A DNA stretch of 64,000 nt from Gammaproteobacteria bacterium. Its GTDB lineage: Bacteria; Pseudomonadota; Gammaproteobacteria; Steroidobacterales; GCA-2729495. The DNA lies in NCBI GenBank assembly GCA_030426355.1, contig JAUHYQ010000003.1:434001-498000 (forward strand). The letters run 5' to 3'. The notes under the pieces were generated by a model, which was given only the letters and a program-made list of their open reading frames with translations, was not told the DNA's origin and did not search any database. Every line of letters begins with the position of its first letter. The first letter of the stretch is position 1. This document shows positions 48,488-60,799 of this stretch, piece by piece. Both the position numbers and the translations under genes were made by a program.

Positions 48488-48508
48488 AACATAAACATGA
48501 GTTTATAG

Positions 48509-48883
48509 ATGGCAACCGTAAATCAACTGGTTCGTAAACAGCGTAAAACCAAGCCGGTAAAATCCAACGTGCCGGCACTGGCCGCCAGCCCGCAGAAGCG
48601 CGGCGTGTGCACCAGGGTTTACACGACAACCCCGAAGAAGCCGAACTCGGCGATGCGTAAGGTTGCGCGTGTGCGCCTGACCAATGGTTTCGAAGTGACC
48701 AGCTACATCGGTGGCGAAGGACACAATCTTCAGGAGCACTCGGTTGTGTTGATTCGCGGTGGTCGTGTTAAAGACTTGCCGGGTGTTCGCTATCACACGG
48801 TGCGCGGCACGCTTGACTGTTCGGGTGTGAATGACCGCCGTCAGGGCCGCAGCAAGTACGGCGCTAAACGGCCCAAGAAGTAA
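48509..48883 (+). CDS. rpsL: 30S ribosomal protein S12
   Basis: 124 residues; decoding-centre protein that controls accuracy. The [10 protein letters not shown] loop has Lys at the position of E. coli K43 and [13 protein letters not shown] is standard, so streptomycin sensitivity is expected. First gene of the str operon. Confidence 0.98.
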   Translation: MATVNQLVRKQRKTKPVKSNVPALAASPQKRGVCTRVYTTTPKKPNSAMRKVARVRLTNGFEVTSYIGGEGHNLQEHSVVLIRGGRVKDLPGVRYHTVRGTLDCSGVNDRRQGRSKYGAKRPKK

Positions 48884-48962
48884 GCAACCGAAAAACGCGG
48901 CAATTATTAAAGCGATTTAAAAAAACGCTATTCAGTAACTCAGAATTTTATCGAGACGCATC

Positions 48963-49442
48963 ATGTCAAGACGTACCCAGGCTCCGAAACGCGCACTGCT
49001 TCCTGATCCGAAGCATGGCAGTCAGCGACTGACCAAGTTCATCAATATGATCATGAAGGACGGCAAAAAGTCCGTTGCAGAAAGTATTGTTTACGATGCG
49101 CTGGATACCATTGCGCAGAAAAGCGGCACAGAGGCGAGCCAGGCTGTTGACGTATTGACGACCGCTTTGGATAACGTGAAGCCCGCCGTCGAAGTTAAGT
49201 CGCGCCGTGTGGGTGGCGCAACCTATCAGGTTCCGGTTGAAGTTCGCCCGGCCCGCCGCGATACGCTTGCGATGCGTTGGGTTATCGATGCTGCCCGCAG
49301 CCGCGGTGAAAAATCCATGGCGCAGCGCCTCGCCAACGAACTGATGGATGCCGCCGACAATCGCGGCACCGCGGTCAAGAAGCGTGAGGACACCCATCGT
49401 ATGGCCGAGGCAAACAAAGCCTTTTCGCACTTCCGCTGGTAG
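48963..49442 (+). CDS. rpsG: 30S ribosomal protein S7
   Basis: 159 residues, the usual short form; starts the assembly of the 30S head and represses the str operon in E. coli by binding the rpsL-rpsG junction. Here that gap is 79 bp and AT-rich with a weak AGCG/CGCT pair, so the same control is possible but not shown. Confidence 0.98.
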   Translation: MSRRTQAPKRALLPDPKHGSQRLTKFINMIMKDGKKSVAESIVYDALDTIAQKSGTEASQAVDVLTTALDNVKPAVEVKSRRVGGATYQVPVEVRPARRDTLAMRWVIDAARSRGEKSMAQRLANELMDAADNRGTAVKKREDTHRMAEANKAFSHFRW

Positions 49443-49501
49443 GCATTACCGGTGGCATCCTCGTCACACAGGCGCGGGGATGTGCATCCGGGAGTGGAAT
49501 C

Positions 49502-51592
49502 GTGGCGCGCACTACACCCATCGACAGGTACCGCAATATTGGCATCATGGCGCACATTGATGCCGGTAAAACCACGACGACCGAACGAATACTTTATTAC
49601 ACCGGTATCTCGCACAAGATCGGTGAAGTCCACGATGGCGCAGCCCACATGGACTGGATGGAGCAGGAACAGGAACGCGGCATAACGATTACATCGGCTG
49701 CGACCACTTGCTTCTGGCGCGGTATGGCAGGTCAGTACGACCAATACCGAATCAATATTATTGATACGCCAGGGCACGTTGATTTCACGATTGAAGTTGA
49801 GCGTTCCCTGCGGGTGCTCGACGGTGCCGTGACGGTGTTGTGCTCGGTGGGTGGTGTAGAGCCTCAGACCGAAACAGTCTGGCGGCAGGGCGATCGGTAT
49901 CGCGTGCCGCGCGTCATCTTTGTTAATAAGATGGATCGCGCCGGTGCCGATTACGAACGCGTTATTGGTCAGGTGCGCAGGCGGCTGGGCGCGAATCCGG
50001 TACCGGTGCAGTTGAACATCGGCGCAGAAGAAACCTTTCGTGGTGTGGTCGACCTGATCCGCATGAAGGCGATCTACTGGGGCGAAGAAAACATGGGTAC
50101 GTCGTTTGAGTTTGCCGATATACCGGCAGAACTCGCTGACAAGGCTCAGGCAATGCACGACGCCATGGTAGAGGCAGCGGCCGAGGGTAACGAGGCGCTG
50201 CTGGATAAATACCTGGAGAGCGGTGAGCTCGACGAAGCAGAAATTCGTCAGGGTTTGCGGGCCCGAACGCTGGCGAACGAAATAGTGCCGGTGCTTTGTG
50301 GCAGCGCATTCAAGAACAAGGGTGTGCAGGCCCTGTTGGATGCGGTGGTGGATTTTCTGCCCGCGCCAGTGGATGTGCCGGCGATTAAGGCCATCGGGCC
50401 GGACGATGCCGAAGTTGAGCGGCATGCGGACGATACCGAGCCGTTTGCGGCGCTGGCGTTCAAGATCGCGACCGATCCTTACGTGGGCAGCCTGACCTTT
50501 TTCAGGGTGTATTCGGGGTCGTTGAAATCGGGCGACACGATTTTGAACCCGCGTAAAGGCCGCAAGGAGCGTATCGGTCGCATTTTGCAGATGCACGCGA
50601 ACGATCGCGAAGAAATTAAAGAGGTTTACGCCGGCGACATTGCCGCGGCCGTGGGCCTCAAGGACACCATTACCGGCGATAGTCTGGTTGACCCCGGCTC
50701 ATCGGTAACCCTGGAGCGGATGGATTTTCCGGAGCCCGTCATTTCGGTGGCGGTTGAACCGAAAACCAAAGCCGATCAGGAAAAACTGGCGGCAGCGTTG
50801 CAGAAGCTGGCGCGAGAGGATCCGTCGTTTCGGGTACAAACCGACGCGGAGTCGGGCCAGACGATTATTTCCGGGATGGGTGAACTGCATCTGGATATCA
50901 TCGTCGACCGCATGAAGCGCGAGTTTGGCGTGGCGGCGAATGTCGGGCGACCGCAGGTGGCCTACCGCGAGACGATTAAAAAATCGGTCGAACAGGAAGG
51001 CAAGTTCGTCCGGCAGTCCGGCGGGCGCGGCCAGTATGGCCACGTATTTTTGCGGATAGAGCCGCTGGAACGCGGTGCCGGCTACGAGTTTTTGAACGAA
51101 ATTACCGGCGGTACGGTGCCCAAGGAGTACATCCCGGCGGTTGACAAAGGCGTGCAGGAGCAAATGGAGGCGGGCGTTTTGGCCGGCTATCCCATGATGG
51201 ATGTGCGGGTCGCGTTGTATGACGGCTCCTTCCATGATGTTGACTCCAGCGAAATAGCGTTCAAAATCGCCGGCTCGATGGCGTTCAGGCAGGGTTGCGA
51301 GGCGGCAAAGCCCGTCCTGCTGGAACCGGTCATGAAGGTTGAGATCGTGACGCCGGATGAATACATGGGCGACGTGAACGGTGATTTGAATCGCCGTCGC
51401 GGCGTTCTGCAGGGAATGGACGAATCGCCGGCAGGAAAAATTATCCGGGCGGAGGTGCCGCTGGCCGAGATGTTTGGCTATGCAACCGATGTCAGGTCAA
51501 TGAGCCAGGGCCGCGCGAGTTATTCGATGGAATTTGGTCACTATGCTGAAGTGCCGCAAAACGTAGCTGATGCGTTAATGGGCATAGAGTAA
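49502..51592 (+). CDS. fusA: Elongation factor G
   Basis: GTPase for ribosomal translocation. 696 residues from a GTG start. The G domain shows [31 protein letters not shown] and NKMDR; domains II to V follow, with GGRGQYGHV in domain IV. Threonine codons are mixed, in contrast to the following tuf gene. Confidence 0.98.
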   Translation: MARTTPIDRYRNIGIMAHIDAGKTTTTERILYYTGISHKIGEVHDGAAHMDWMEQEQERGITITSAATTCFWRGMAGQYDQYRINIIDTPGHVDFTIEVERSLRVLDGAVTVLCSVGGVEPQTETVWRQGDRYRVPRVIFVNKMDRAGADYERVIGQVRRRLGANPVPVQLNIGAEETFRGVVDLIRMKAIYWGEENMGTSFEFADIPAELADKAQAMHDAMVEAAAEGNEALLDKYLESGELDEAEIRQGLRARTLANEIVPVLCGSAFKNKGVQALLDAVVDFLPAPVDVPAIKAIGPDDAEVERHADDTEPFAALAFKIATDPYVGSLTFFRVYSGSLKSGDTILNPRKGRKERIGRILQMHANDREEIKEVYAGDIAAAVGLKDTITGDSLVDPGSSVTLERMDFPEPVISVAVEPKTKADQEKLAAALQKLAREDPSFRVQTDAESGQTIISGMGELHLDIIVDRMKREFGVAANVGRPQVAYRETIKKSVEQEGKFVRQSGGRGQYGHVFLRIEPLERGAGYEFLNEITGGTVPKEYIPAVDKGVQEQMEAGVLAGYPMMDVRVALYDGSFHDVDSSEIAFKIAGSMAFRQGCEAAKPVLLEPVMKVEIVTPDEYMGDVNGDLNRRRGVLQGMDESPAGKIIRAEVPLAEMFGYATDVRSMSQGRASYSMEFGHYAEVPQNVADALMGIE

Positions 51593-51606
51593 ATAAGGAA
51601 CACGAG

Positions 51607-52797
<1,191 letters not shown>

Positions 52798-52806
52798 GGC
52801 AAAAAA

Positions 52807-53121
52807 ATGGCTACAAATCAAAATATTAGAATACGTCTAAAGGCATTCGACCATCGCCTGATCGACAATTCCGCCAAGGAGATCGTCGAAACGGCCAAGC
52901 GCACAGGTGCCCAGGTTAAGGGTCCGGTGCCGTTGCCGACCAAGATGGAGCGCTTCACGGTGCTGATTTCGCCGCACGTCAACAAAGACGCCCGGGATCA
53001 GTACGAGCTGCGCACCCACAAGCGCCTGATGGACATCGTTGAGCCTACTGACAAGACGGTTGACGCCCTCATGAAGCTTGAGCTGCCGGCCGGCGTGGAC
53101 GTGCAGATCAAGCTCAATTAA
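52807..53121 (+). CDS. rpsJ: 30S ribosomal protein S10
   Basis: 104 residues; 30S head protein and NusE of antitermination complexes. [14 protein letters not shown] at the start and the long loop with [12 protein letters not shown] are standard. It lies 9 bp after tufA with no room for a leader, and is cut off from rplC by a 278-bp gap containing a promoter, so it seems to belong to the str transcript more than to the S10 transcript. Confidence 0.98.
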   Translation: MATNQNIRIRLKAFDHRLIDNSAKEIVETAKRTGAQVKGPVPLPTKMERFTVLISPHVNKDARDQYELRTHKRLMDIVEPTDKTVDALMKLELPAGVDVQIKLN

Positions 53122-53139
53122 GCACAGGCTTTAAAGTGC

Positions 53140-53167
53140 TTGTAAGGGCCGGGATTATTGCTATAAT
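53140..53167 (+). promoter_or_regulatory. Sigma-70 promoter between rpsJ and rplC
   Basis: TTGTAA (53140-53145), 16-bp spacer, TATAAT (53162-53167). GCCGGGA and TCCCGGC lie on both sides of the -10 as complementary arms. It would start a transcript near 53174, leaving a 225-nt leader before rplC. Confidence 0.65.
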
Positions 53168-53183
53168 TCCCGGCTCGCTCAGG

Positions 53184-53389
53184 GCTCGACTCAGGTTTTC
53201 GCCTGCGTCGAGCTTTGCATTGTTCCGGGGTAACGAAAGCAATAAAGCCCGGGCTTGAAAGGATTCCACCGGGTCAGCTTCAGATCTGGATTGCGCGGCA
53301 GCGAAGCCACGCTAACAACCAGAGACGAAGGCTGACCCTTGTCTATGAACAAAGTGATTTGCGGCTCACGGCAGGTGAGTCGCCAGGGG
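53184..53389 (+). ncRNA. Structured leader upstream of rplC (candidate r-protein leader)
   Basis: Three stems are visible. One is GCTCGAC-CAGG/CCTG-GTCGAGC (53184-53213). The second is a long-range domain closed by GGGTCAGCTTC (53271-53281) and GAAGGCTGACCC (53327-53338), enclosing CTGG/CCAG and GCGCGGC/GCCACGC (53293-53312). The third is GCGGCTCAC/GTGAGTCGC (53361-53383), ending just before the AGGGG ribosome site of rplC. This is the likely place of L4-type feedback in this genome. Confidence 0.55.
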
Positions 53390-53399
53390 TAGACGACCA

Positions 53400-54056
53400 A
53401 TGGCTATCGGTCTAGTAGGGCGCAAATGCGGGATGACCCGCGTATTCACTGAAGACGGCAGGTCTATCCCTGTTACCGTCATTCAGGCCCTTCCCAATCG
53501 CATCACGCGAGTAAAAACACCAGACAGCGACGGCTACGCCGCCGTGCAGGTCACAACCGGCACAAAAAAGGCGTCGCGTTTGAGCCGTCCTGATTCAGGT
53601 CAGTATGCGGCGGTGCAAGCAGAGCCGGGTGAAGGTTTGTTCGAGTTCCGCATTGAAGCGTCGCAACTTGAAGAATTTGCGCCGGGCAATGAAATAACGG
53701 TTGAGCGTTTTGAGGCCGGCCAGTATGTAGACGTTGCCGGCACCTCCATTGGTAAAGGTTATGCCGGCACCATCAAGCGGCACAATTTCCGTGGTCAGGA
53801 TGCCACCCACGGTAACTCTCTCTCCCACCGCGTTCCCGGTTCTATTGGTCAGAACCAAACTCCGGGTCGGGTCTTCAAAGGCAAGAAGATGTCCGGGCAC
53901 ATGGGTGCCGAGCGCGTTACCACCCAGAACCTTGAAATTGTCAGCGTGGATGCGGAACGCAATCTGTTGTTGGTGAAAGGTGCTGTTCCTGGCCATAAAG
54001 AAGGCCGTTTGTTTATCAAGCCCTCTGTCAAAGCCAAGGTCAAGGCACAAGCCTGA
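53400..54056 (+). CDS. rplC: 50S ribosomal protein L3
   Basis: 218 residues; early assembly protein whose loop reaches the peptidyl-transferase centre. [20 protein letters not shown] (in part) contains the glutamine methylated by PrmB in E. coli. First gene after the structured leader, so it would be the first gene of the S10 transcript here. Confidence 0.98.
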   Translation: MAIGLVGRKCGMTRVFTEDGRSIPVTVIQALPNRITRVKTPDSDGYAAVQVTTGTKKASRLSRPDSGQYAAVQAEPGEGLFEFRIEASQLEEFAPGNEITVERFEAGQYVDVAGTSIGKGYAGTIKRHNFRGQDATHGNSLSHRVPGSIGQNQTPGRVFKGKKMSGHMGAERVTTQNLEIVSVDAERNLLLVKGAVPGHKEGRLFIKPSVKAKVKAQA

Positions 54057-54082
54057 CCTGCGGGTATCAACGGTTATAGCTC

Positions 54083-54688
54083 ATGAAACTGAACACTCAA
54101 ACAGGCGGCAGCATCGAACTCGCTGACACAGCGTTTGCCGCCGATTTCAACGAAGCGCTGGTGCATCAGGTAGTCACCGCTTTTCAAGCCAAGGCGCGTC
54201 AAGGCACCAAGGCACAGAAAAACCGCGCGGCCGTGCGCGGCGGTGGTGCCAAGCCCTGGCGTCAAAAAGGCACCGGTCGTGCCCGCGCGGGCACCATTCG
54301 CAGCCCGATTTTTACGGGTGGTGGACGTACTTTTGCAGCCCAGCCACGCGACTTCAGCCAGAAAGTGAATCGCAAGATGTATCAGGGTGCCATGCGGTCC
54401 ATTCTTTCCGAATTGGTGCGTCAGGATCGCATCGTCGTGGTCGACAAAATCAAGCTTGAAGAACCCAAGACCAAAGAACTGCTTGCCAGACTGGCGGAAC
54501 TTGGTGTCGGTGAAAATGTGCTGATCGTCGTAGAAGAGTACAAAAACAAGCTTTGTCTGGCTGCCCGTAACCTGCCCTATGTCGACGTGCTTGATCTGCG
54601 CGAAGTGAATCCGCTCAGCCTGATTCGATTCGACAAGATTGTTGCAACCGAAGCTGTGCTGAAAACTCTCGAGGAGCGCTTCTCATGA
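54083..54688 (+). CDS. rplD: 50S ribosomal protein L4
   Basis: 201 residues; lines the exit tunnel and in E. coli represses the S10 operon by binding its leader. The extended loop [20 protein letters not shown] is present. Its stop overlaps the rplW start by four bases. Confidence 0.98.
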   Translation: MKLNTQTGGSIELADTAFAADFNEALVHQVVTAFQAKARQGTKAQKNRAAVRGGGAKPWRQKGTGRARAGTIRSPIFTGGGRTFAAQPRDFSQKVNRKMYQGAMRSILSELVRQDRIVVVDKIKLEEPKTKELLARLAELGVGENVLIVVEEYKNKLCLAARNLPYVDVLDLREVNPLSLIRFDKIVATEAVLKTLEERFS

Positions 54689-55005
54689 GCAAACGTGCGG
54701 GCAAGGCCCTGAATCAAGAGCGTCTGATGACCGTATTGGTCGGGCCGCATATTTCAGAGAAGTCATCTGTTGTCGCTGAAAAGAACAACCAGATTTGCTT
54801 CAAGGTGCGCACCGATTCCAGCAAAAAAGAAATCGCCCAGGCCGTCGAAATGATGTTCGAGGTGAAGGTAGAGAACGTCACGGTTTCGAATGTGCGTGGC
54901 AAGGCCAAGCGTTTTGGTCAGACCATGGGTCGTCGTGCTGATTGGAAAAAAGCCTACGTCAAATTGGCCGAAGGTGAGGACATCGATTTTCTCGGCGCCG
55001 ATTAA
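54685..55005 (+). CDS. rplW: 50S ribosomal protein L23
   Basis: 106 residues; sits at the tunnel exit and docks trigger factor and [17 protein letters not shown] and [16 protein letters not shown] are typical. Translationally coupled to rplD by ATGA. Confidence 0.98.
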   Translation: MSKRAGKALNQERLMTVLVGPHISEKSSVVAEKNNQICFKVRTDSSKKEIAQAVEMMFEVKVENVTVSNVRGKAKRFGQTMGRRADWKKAYVKLAEGEDIDFLGAD

Positions 55006-55048
55006 TCGGAAGTCTTTGAGCCAGAAAATCAGATAGGGAATTAAGAAG

Positions 55049-55879
55049 ATGCCACTGCAACAGAGTAAACCGACATCTCCGGGTCGCCGCTTTAAGGTGC
55101 GGGTCAGTACGCCTGAGCTGCACAAGGGCAAGCCGCAGGCGGGCCTTACGACCACGCTGTCGAAAACCGGCGGGCGTAACAATGCCGGCCGCATCACCAC
55201 GCGCCATAAGGGCGGTGGTCACAAGCGCCATTACCGCCTCATTGATTTCAAACGCGATAAGGACGGTATTCCGGGTAAGGTAGAACGGCTCGAGTACGAT
55301 CCGAACCGCAGTGCTCACCTTGCGCTGGTCCTGTATACCGATGGTGAGCGCCGTTACATTCTGGCGCCTAAAGGTGTTGGCGAGGGCGCACCGATTCTGT
55401 CGGGTAAGGAAGCGCCGATCAAAGCCGGCAACGCACTGCCCATTCGTAACATTCCGGTGGGTACCCTGATTCATGCGATTGAGCTTAAGCCTGGCAAGGG
55501 TGCGCAACTGGTACGTTCGGCCGGTGGCTCAGCGCAGCTGGCCGCTCGTGAGGGAGCCTACGCAACCGTCCGTCTGCGTTCGGGCGAGATGCGCAAAATT
55601 CATATTGACTGTCGCGCCACTGTGGGCGAGGTCGGACACAGTGAACACAACCTGCGCAAGCTGGGTAAAGCAGGCGCCAAGCGCTGGCAGGGTGTGCGAC
55701 CGACGGTTCGTGGTGTTGCCATGAACCCGGTGGATCACCCGCACGGTGGTGGTGAAGGACGTACTTCAGGAGGCCGTCATCCGGTTTCGCCGTGGGGTAC
55801 GCCTACCAAGGGATACAAGACTCGCGGCAACAAGCGCACGGACAAGATGATTGTTCGTGGGCGTAAGCGTCGCAAGTAA
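55049..55879 (+). CDS. rplB: 50S ribosomal protein L2
   Basis: 276 residues; needed for subunit joining and peptidyl transfer. The C-terminal [20 protein letters not shown] (in part) carries the conserved histidine near the catalytic centre. Confidence 0.98.
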   Translation: MPLQQSKPTSPGRRFKVRVSTPELHKGKPQAGLTTTLSKTGGRNNAGRITTRHKGGGHKRHYRLIDFKRDKDGIPGKVERLEYDPNRSAHLALVLYTDGERRYILAPKGVGEGAPILSGKEAPIKAGNALPIRNIPVGTLIHAIELKPGKGAQLVRSAGGSAQLAAREGAYATVRLRSGEMRKIHIDCRATVGEVGHSEHNLRKLGKAGAKRWQGVRPTVRGVAMNPVDHPHGGGEGRTSGGRHPVSPWGTPTKGYKTRGNKRTDKMIVRGRKRRK

Positions 55880-55899
55880 TTAGTTAGCGGAGAGCCAAA

Positions 55900-56172
55900 G
55901 TGCCACGTTCGATTAAAAAAGGGCCGTTCATCGACACGCATTTGATCAATAAGGTCAATGCGGCCGTTGCGAGCAATAACCGTAAACCGATCAAGACCTG
56001 GTCACGCCGTTCGATGGTGGTGCCGGACATGATCGGGCTGACCATCGCCGTGCATAACGGTCGTGATCATGTTCCCGTGCTGATATCCGAGAACATGATC
56101 GGTCACAAACTCGGTGAGTTTGCAGGAACTCGTACCTTCAAGGGTCACTCCGGTGACAAGAAGACCAAGTAG
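55900..56172 (+). CDS. rpsS: 30S ribosomal protein S19
   Basis: 90 residues from a GTG start with GGAGAG upstream; head protein that contacts S13 and the A-site t[18 protein letters not shown] and [19 protein letters not shown] (in part) are standard. Confidence 0.98.
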   Translation: MPRSIKKGPFIDTHLINKVNAAVASNNRKPIKTWSRRSMVVPDMIGLTIAVHNGRDHVPVLISENMIGHKLGEFAGTRTFKGHSGDKKTK

Positions 56173-56181
56173 GTGTCAACG

Positions 56182-56514
56182 ATGCGAGTGTCAGCTAAAT
56201 TGATGTATGCCCCTATTTCGGCGCAGAAATGCAGGTTGGTAGCAGATCTGGTTCGCGGCAAGTCCGTGGACAGCGCGCTGCAGACTTTGAGTTTCATGCC
56301 CAAGAAGGGTGCTGCAATCCTTAAGAAGGTGCTTGAGTCGGCGATTGCCAATGCCGAACACAATCACGGTGCCGATATTGATGAGCTGAAGGTCAGCAAT
56401 ATTCAAATTAACGAAGGGCCGGGCCTGCGGCGTTATCGCGCGCGTGCCAAGGGCCGGGGTACCCGGATTATCAAGCGTAACAGTCACATCATCGTCCAGG
56501 TTGCGGACGAATAG
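56182..56514 (+). CDS. rplV: 50S ribosomal protein L22
   Basis: 110 residues; its beta hairpin lines the exit tunnel near the macrolide site. The ATG at 56182 fits the family start ([20 protein letters not shown], in part); a GTG at 56173 directly after the rpsS stop is possible and adds three residues. Confidence 0.97.
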   Translation: MRVSAKLMYAPISAQKCRLVADLVRGKSVDSALQTLSFMPKKGAAILKKVLESAIANAEHNHGADIDELKVSNIQINEGPGLRRYRARAKGRGTRIIKRNSHIIVQVADE

Positions 56515-56537
56515 GCCGCAGAGCTTAAGGATCGAAA

Positions 56538-57245
56538 ATGGGTCAGAAAGTAAATCCAATTGGAATACGCTTAGGGATCACCCGCGACTGGGATTCCAAG
56601 TGGTATGCCGATAGCAAACAGTTTCCAGAATACGTGCATGGTGATTTCCGTGTGCGCGAGTTTTTGAAAGAAAAACTTAAGGAAGCATCTGTCAGCAAAA
56701 TTCAGATTGAGCGTCCGGCACGAAAAGCCAACATCACCATACACACGGCTCGTCCGGGTATTGTGATTGGCAAGAAAGGCGAAGACATCGAAAAACTTCG
56801 CGCCGAAATTTGCAAGATGCTCAAACTGCCGCTGCAGGATGTGCGCGTCAATATCGCCGAGATTCGTAAACCGGAGCTCGATGCGCAGTTGGTTGCTGAA
56901 GGCATTGCCCAGCAACTTGAGCGCCGCGTGATGTTCCGGCGTGCCATGAAGCGCGCTGTTACCAACACCATGCGCTTGGGCGCCGAAGGCATCAAGGTGA
57001 AAGTTGGTGGTCGTTTGAACGGCGCCGAGATTGCACGATCAGAGTGGTATCGCGAAGGTCGCGTGCCGCTGCATACCTTCCGTGCCGATATCGACTACGG
57101 TTTTGCTGAAGCTAAAACCACCTACGGCATCATCGGTGTGAAGACCTGGATCTTCCGCGGTGAAGTCATCGGCGACCGTAAAGAAGAAGATACGCCTGCC
57201 GCAAAGCATTCGGCCAAGCCGCAAGCTAAGCAGGCTGCGAACTAG
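56538..57245 (+). CDS. rpsC: 30S ribosomal protein S3
   Basis: 235 residues; forms the mRNA entry with S4 and S5. The KH domain signature [15 protein letters not shown] is present; the tail is Ala/Lys-rich. Confidence 0.98.
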   Translation: MGQKVNPIGIRLGITRDWDSKWYADSKQFPEYVHGDFRVREFLKEKLKEASVSKIQIERPARKANITIHTARPGIVIGKKGEDIEKLRAEICKMLKLPLQDVRVNIAEIRKPELDAQLVAEGIAQQLERRVMFRRAMKRAVTNTMRLGAEGIKVKVGGRLNGAEIARSEWYREGRVPLHTFRADIDYGFAEAKTTYGIIGVKTWIFRGEVIGDRKEEDTPAAKHSAKPQAKQAAN

Positions 57246-57256
57246 GATACAGAGTC

Positions 57257-57673
57257 ATGTTGCAGCCAAAGAGAACAAAATTTCGCAAACAGCAGAAAGG
57301 TCGCAACCGCGGCCTTGCGCATCGGGGCAGTGACGTGTCCTTCGGTGAATTCGGCCTGAAGGCCGTCGGTCGCGGGCGTATTACGGCTCGACAGATCGAG
57401 GCCGCGCGTCGTGCGATGACCCGTCACATTAAACGTGGCGGCAAAATCTGGATTCGCATCTTCCCTGACAAGCCCATTACCAAGAAGCCTCTCGAGGTTC
57501 GTCAGGGTAAGGGTAAGGGCAGTGTTGAGTATTGGGTTGCCCAGATTCAGCCTGGCCGGGTGCTGTATGAAATGGAAGGCGTAACTGAAGAAATTGCGCG
57601 TGAAGCCTTTACCTTGGCTGCGGCCAAGTTGCCGATAGCGACCAAGTTTGTGTCGCGTGCACAGGTGGTCTGA
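57257..57673 (+). CDS. rplP: 50S ribosomal protein L16
   Basis: 138 residues; contacts the A-site tRNA elbow. The region [14 protein letters not shown] around the hydroxylated arginine of E. coli is conserved. Its last base overlaps the rpmC start. Confidence 0.98.
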   Translation: MLQPKRTKFRKQQKGRNRGLAHRGSDVSFGEFGLKAVGRGRITARQIEAARRAMTRHIKRGGKIWIRIFPDKPITKKPLEVRQGKGKGSVEYWVAQIQPGRVLYEMEGVTEEIAREAFTLAAAKLPIATKFVSRAQVV

Positions 57674-57888
57674 TGAAAGCGAGTGAACTGAAAAGCAAGA
57701 GCAAAGACGAGTTGCTTGACGAGTTGGTTAGTCTGCGGCGCGAGCAGTTCAATCTGCGTATGCAGCAGGCGACCGGTCAGATGGCGCGTCCGGACCAGTA
57801 CCGCAAGGTGCGTAAAAACATTGCGCGCGTGAAGACCGTGCTGCGGGCGCAGGACATTGCGGCCGCTAAACAAGAGAGTGCGTCCTGA
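57673..57888 (+). CDS. rpmC: 50S ribosomal protein L29
   Basis: 71 residues, two-helix protein at the tunnel exit. [19 protein letters not shown] (in part) is typical. Overlaps both neighbours by one base (TGATG), so three genes are translationally coupled. Confidence 0.97.
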   Translation: MKASELKSKSKDELLDELVSLRREQFNLRMQQATGQMARPDQYRKVRKNIARVKTVLRAQDIAAAKQESAS

Positions 57889-58148
57889 TGAGCGAAGAAA
57901 AAGTATTGCGCACCACCACTGGCAGAGTGGTGAGCAACAAAATGGATAAAACCGTGACGGTTCTGGTTGAGCGTCAGGTTAAGCACCCGATGTACGGTAA
58001 ATACATGCGTCGTTCAAGCAAGTTCAAGGTGCACGACGAAGAAAACACTTGCAATGAGGGTGACTTGGTGACGATCACCGAGTGTCGGCCGATTTCGAAA
58101 AACAAATCGTGGCGTTTGGTTGATGTTATTGAGCGCGCTGACGCGTAA
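57888..58148 (+). CDS. rpsQ: 30S ribosomal protein S17
   Basis: 86 residues; OB-fold primary binder of 16S r[21 protein letters not shown] and the loop [14 protein letters not shown] are standard. Last gene of the S10 operon; a 33-bp gap leads to rplN. Confidence 0.98.
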   Translation: MSEEKVLRTTTGRVVSNKMDKTVTVLVERQVKHPMYGKYMRRSSKFKVHDEENTCNEGDLVTITECRPISKNKSWRLVDVIERADA

Positions 58149-58181
58149 GTAACTTGGGCTTTTGCCGAAAGGGTTAAGAAA

Positions 58182-58550
58182 ATGATTCAAATGCAATCAA
58201 TGCTGAATGCGGCTGACAACAGCGGTGCCCGCCGGCTGATGTGCATTAAGGTGCTGGGCGGTTCCAAGCGCCGGTACGCCAATGTTGGCGACGTGATCAA
58301 GGTCAGCGTTAAAGACGCCATTCCGCGTGGTCGCGTCAAGAAAGGCGAGATATACAACGCCGTTGTCGTGCGCACCCGCAAAGGTGTTCGTCGCGCTGAC
58401 GGTTCGTTGATTCGCTTTGATGGCAACGCCGCGGTGTTGCTGAACGCCAAGCTGGAACCGATTGGTACACGTATTTTTGGCCCGGTTACGCGCGAACTGC
58501 GTACCGGTAAGTTTATGAAGATCGTCTCCCTGGCCCCCGAAGTTCTGTAA
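58182..58550 (+). CDS. rplN: 50S ribosomal protein L14
   Basis: 122 residues; interface protein of bridge B8. [20 protein letters not shown] (in part) matches the family start. First gene of the spc operon. Confidence 0.98.
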   Translation: MIQMQSMLNAADNSGARRLMCIKVLGGSKRRYANVGDVIKVSVKDAIPRGRVKKGEIYNAVVVRTRKGVRRADGSLIRFDGNAAVLLNAKLEPIGTRIFGPVTRELRTGKFMKIVSLAPEVL

Positions 58551-58570
58551 GGCCGGGGCTGGTAGCAGAA

Positions 58571-58609
58571 GCGGTTTAAAGACGAACGGTCTAAACAGTG
58601 CGGTTTAAA
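58571..58609. repeat. Degenerate 15-bp repeats between rplN and rplX
   Basis: GCGGTTTAAA at 58571-58580 and 58600-58609, with the related CGGTCTAAA at 58587-58595, spaced about 15 bp. They fill the 66-bp spacer before rplX, next to its ribosome-binding region, which has no strong Shine-Dalgarno. Confidence 0.6.
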
Positions 58610-58616
58610 TAGAGCA

Positions 58617-58934
58617 ATGAACAAAATTAAAAAAGGCGACGAAGTGATCGTGATTGCCGGTGCCAGTAAAGGGCGCCGGGGCACGGTGCTGCGTGTCGAG
58701 GATGACGAACGCGTGCTGGTCGAAGGCGTGAACGTCGTGAAGAAACACACCAAAAGCAACCCGAATGCCGGTGTGCAAGGCGGCATTGTCGAGCAAGAGC
58801 GTCCGGTGCACTTATCGAACGTTATGCTTTTCAACCCTACCACCGGTAAAGGTGATCGTATCGGGGTGCGGAAACTTGAAGACGGCAAGCGCGTGCGTTT
58901 CTTCAAATCAAATAACGAGGTGGTCGACATTTAG
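58617..58934 (+). CDS. rplX: 50S ribosomal protein L24
   Basis: 105 residues; assembly initiator with a KOW motif ([21 protein letters not shown], in part). Followed after 18 bp by rplE. Confidence 0.98.
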   Translation: MNKIKKGDEVIVIAGASKGRRGTVLRVEDDERVLVEGVNVVKKHTKSNPNAGVQGGIVEQERPVHLSNVMLFNPTTGKGDRIGVRKLEDGKRVRFFKSNNEVVDI

Positions 58935-58952
58935 TCGGCAGAGTGGACAGAG

Positions 58953-59492
58953 ATGGCCAGGCTACAGGATTACTATAGAGAGACGGTGGTATCGAAGCTC
59001 AAAGAGCAGCTCGGTATCGACAACGTCATGGAAGTGCCGCGAATCACCAAGATCACGCTGAATATGGGCGTGGGCGAGGCTGTGAACGACAAGAAAGTGA
59101 TTGAGCAGGCCGTTAACGACATGACGGTTATTGCCGGACAGAAAGCGGTGGCAACCATGGCGCGCAAGTCTGTGGCATCGTTCAAGATTCGCGATGGTTA
59201 TCCCGTGGGTTGCAAGGTGACTTTGCGACGCGAGCGCATGTACGAGTTTCTGGATCGGCTGGTAAGCGTTGCGATACCGCGTATCCGCGATTTTCGCGGG
59301 TTGAGCGCGAAGGGCTTTGACGGCCGTGGTAACTACAACATGGGCGTGCAGGAGCAGCTCGTTTTCCCGGAAGTGGATTACGACAACGTTGATGCAGTGC
59401 GCGGCATGAATATTTCGATAACGACAACAGCGCGCAACGACGAACAAGGTCGTGCGTTGCTAGACGCGTTTAATTTCCCGTTTAAGAAATAG
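58953..59492 (+). CDS. rplE: 50S ribosomal protein L5
   Basis: 179 residues; part of the central protuberance, binds 5S rRNA. In E. coli the S8 repressor binds around the start of rplE; the first codons here (RLQDYYRET) are similar, so the site may be conserved, but I could not confirm the fold. Confidence 0.98.
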   Translation: MARLQDYYRETVVSKLKEQLGIDNVMEVPRITKITLNMGVGEAVNDKKVIEQAVNDMTVIAGQKAVATMARKSVASFKIRDGYPVGCKVTLRRERMYEFLDRLVSVAIPRIRDFRGLSAKGFDGRGNYNMGVQEQLVFPEVDYDNVDAVRGMNISITTTARNDEQGRALLDAFNFPFKK

Positions 59493-59510
59493 CGGGCAGA
59501 GAGAGAACAT

Positions 59511-59816
59511 ATGGCCAAAAAGTCCATGATTGCGCGCGAAGTTAAGCGTCAGAAAGCGGTGAATCGCTTTGCTGCCAAGCGCATTGAGCTCAAGAAGATC
59601 ATCACATCGGTGCATTCTTCAGACGACGAACGTCGCGAAGCGGTGCTCAAGCTGCAGAAAATGCCGCGCGATGCGAGCCCCAGTCGTTTGACGAACCGTT
59701 GTTCGCTGTCGGGTCGTCCGAAGGGTTATTACCGCAAGTTCGGTTTGAGCCGCAACAAACTGCGTGAGCAGACCATGGCCGGCAATATTCCGGGCCTTGG
59801 TAAGGCCAGCTGGTAG
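59511..59816 (+). CDS. rpsN: 30S ribosomal protein S14
   Basis: 101 residues; the long, zinc-independent form, with no CxxC pairs and one Cys in [20 protein letters not shown]. Standard for Gammaproteobacteria. Confidence 0.98.
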   Translation: MAKKSMIAREVKRQKAVNRFAAKRIELKKIITSVHSSDDERREAVLKLQKMPRDASPSRLTNRCSLSGRPKGYYRKFGLSRNKLREQTMAGNIPGLGKASW

Positions 59817-59827
59817 GAAGAATAATA

Positions 59828-60226
59828 ATGAGTATGACAGACCCCATTGCAGACATGCTGACGCGGATCAGAAACGGCCAGAAAGTGCTGCTGGAATCCG
59901 TGACCATGCCGTCGTCAAAGCTGAAAGAGTCCATTGCCAAGGTGCTTAAGGACGAAGGCTATATCGTGGATTACGCGATTGAGAAAGGCGACAACAACAA
60001 GGCGTCGCTGACCGTGACGCTTAAATATTTTGAAGGCGCACCGGTCATTGAAAGTATTCAGAAAGTGAGCAAGCCCGGTTTGCGTATTTACAAAGGCAAA
60101 GATGAGCTGCCGACCGTGATGGGCGGCCTGGGCGTGGCTATCGTTTCTACATCAGAGGGTGTGATGAGTGACCGCGATGCACGCGCGAAAGGGTTTGGCG
60201 GGGAGGTCATCTGCGTCGTCGCTTAG
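59828..60226 (+). CDS. rpsH: 30S ribosomal protein S8
   Basis: 132 residues; central-domain assembly protein and repressor of the spc operon in E. coli. [18 protein letters not shown] and [17 protein letters not shown] are typical. Confidence 0.98.
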   Translation: MSMTDPIADMLTRIRNGQKVLLESVTMPSSKLKESIAKVLKDEGYIVDYAIEKGDNNKASLTVTLKYFEGAPVIESIQKVSKPGLRIYKGKDELPTVMGGLGVAIVSTSEGVMSDRDARAKGFGGEVICVVA

Positions 60227-60253
60227 TGCGGCGACGAGTGTGCGAGAAGAACT

Positions 60254-60787
60254 ATGTCCAGAATTGCAAAACAACCCGTCGAGTTGCCGAAAGGCGTGGA
60301 GCTGAACCTCTCCGGCGCGGTAATTAAGGCAAAGGGCCCCAAGGGTGAGCTGAGTATGCCGCTGCACCCTGAAGTGGAACTCAGCATTGAAGATGGCAAG
60401 GCGCAGGTTTCTGCAAGAAGTGGCAGCAAATTTTCGATAGCTATGTCGGGTACGACCCGCTCATTGATCAGCAATCTGGTCAAAGGCGTTCACGAAGGCT
60501 TTGAGCGTAAGCTGGAGCTTGTCGGTGTCGGTTACCGCGCCAAGGCTGCCGGCAAGAACCTGAACCTGACCCTGGGCTTTTCGCACCCGGTTGATTACCC
60601 GGTGCCAGAAGGCATTTCTATTGATACGCCGAGCCAGACTGAAATCGTGATTTCTGGCATCGACAAGCAGCGAGTGGGTCAGGTGGCGGCAGAGATTCGT
60701 GCCTATCGTCCGCCGGAGCCATACAAGGGTAAGGGTGTGCGTTATTCCGACGAGCATGTCGTGCGGAAAGAAGCCAAGAAGAAATAG
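60254..60787 (+). CDS. rplF: 50S ribosomal protein L6
   Basis: 177 residues with the tandem two-domain layout; located near the sarcin-ricin loop. The C-terminal [17 protein letters not shown] is standard. Confidence 0.98.
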   Translation: MSRIAKQPVELPKGVELNLSGAVIKAKGPKGELSMPLHPEVELSIEDGKAQVSARSGSKFSIAMSGTTRSLISNLVKGVHEGFERKLELVGVGYRAKAAGKNLNLTLGFSHPVDYPVPEGISIDTPSQTEIVISGIDKQRVGQVAAEIRAYRPPEPYKGKGVRYSDEHVVRKEAKKK

Positions 60788-60799
60788 AGCCGATCTATT

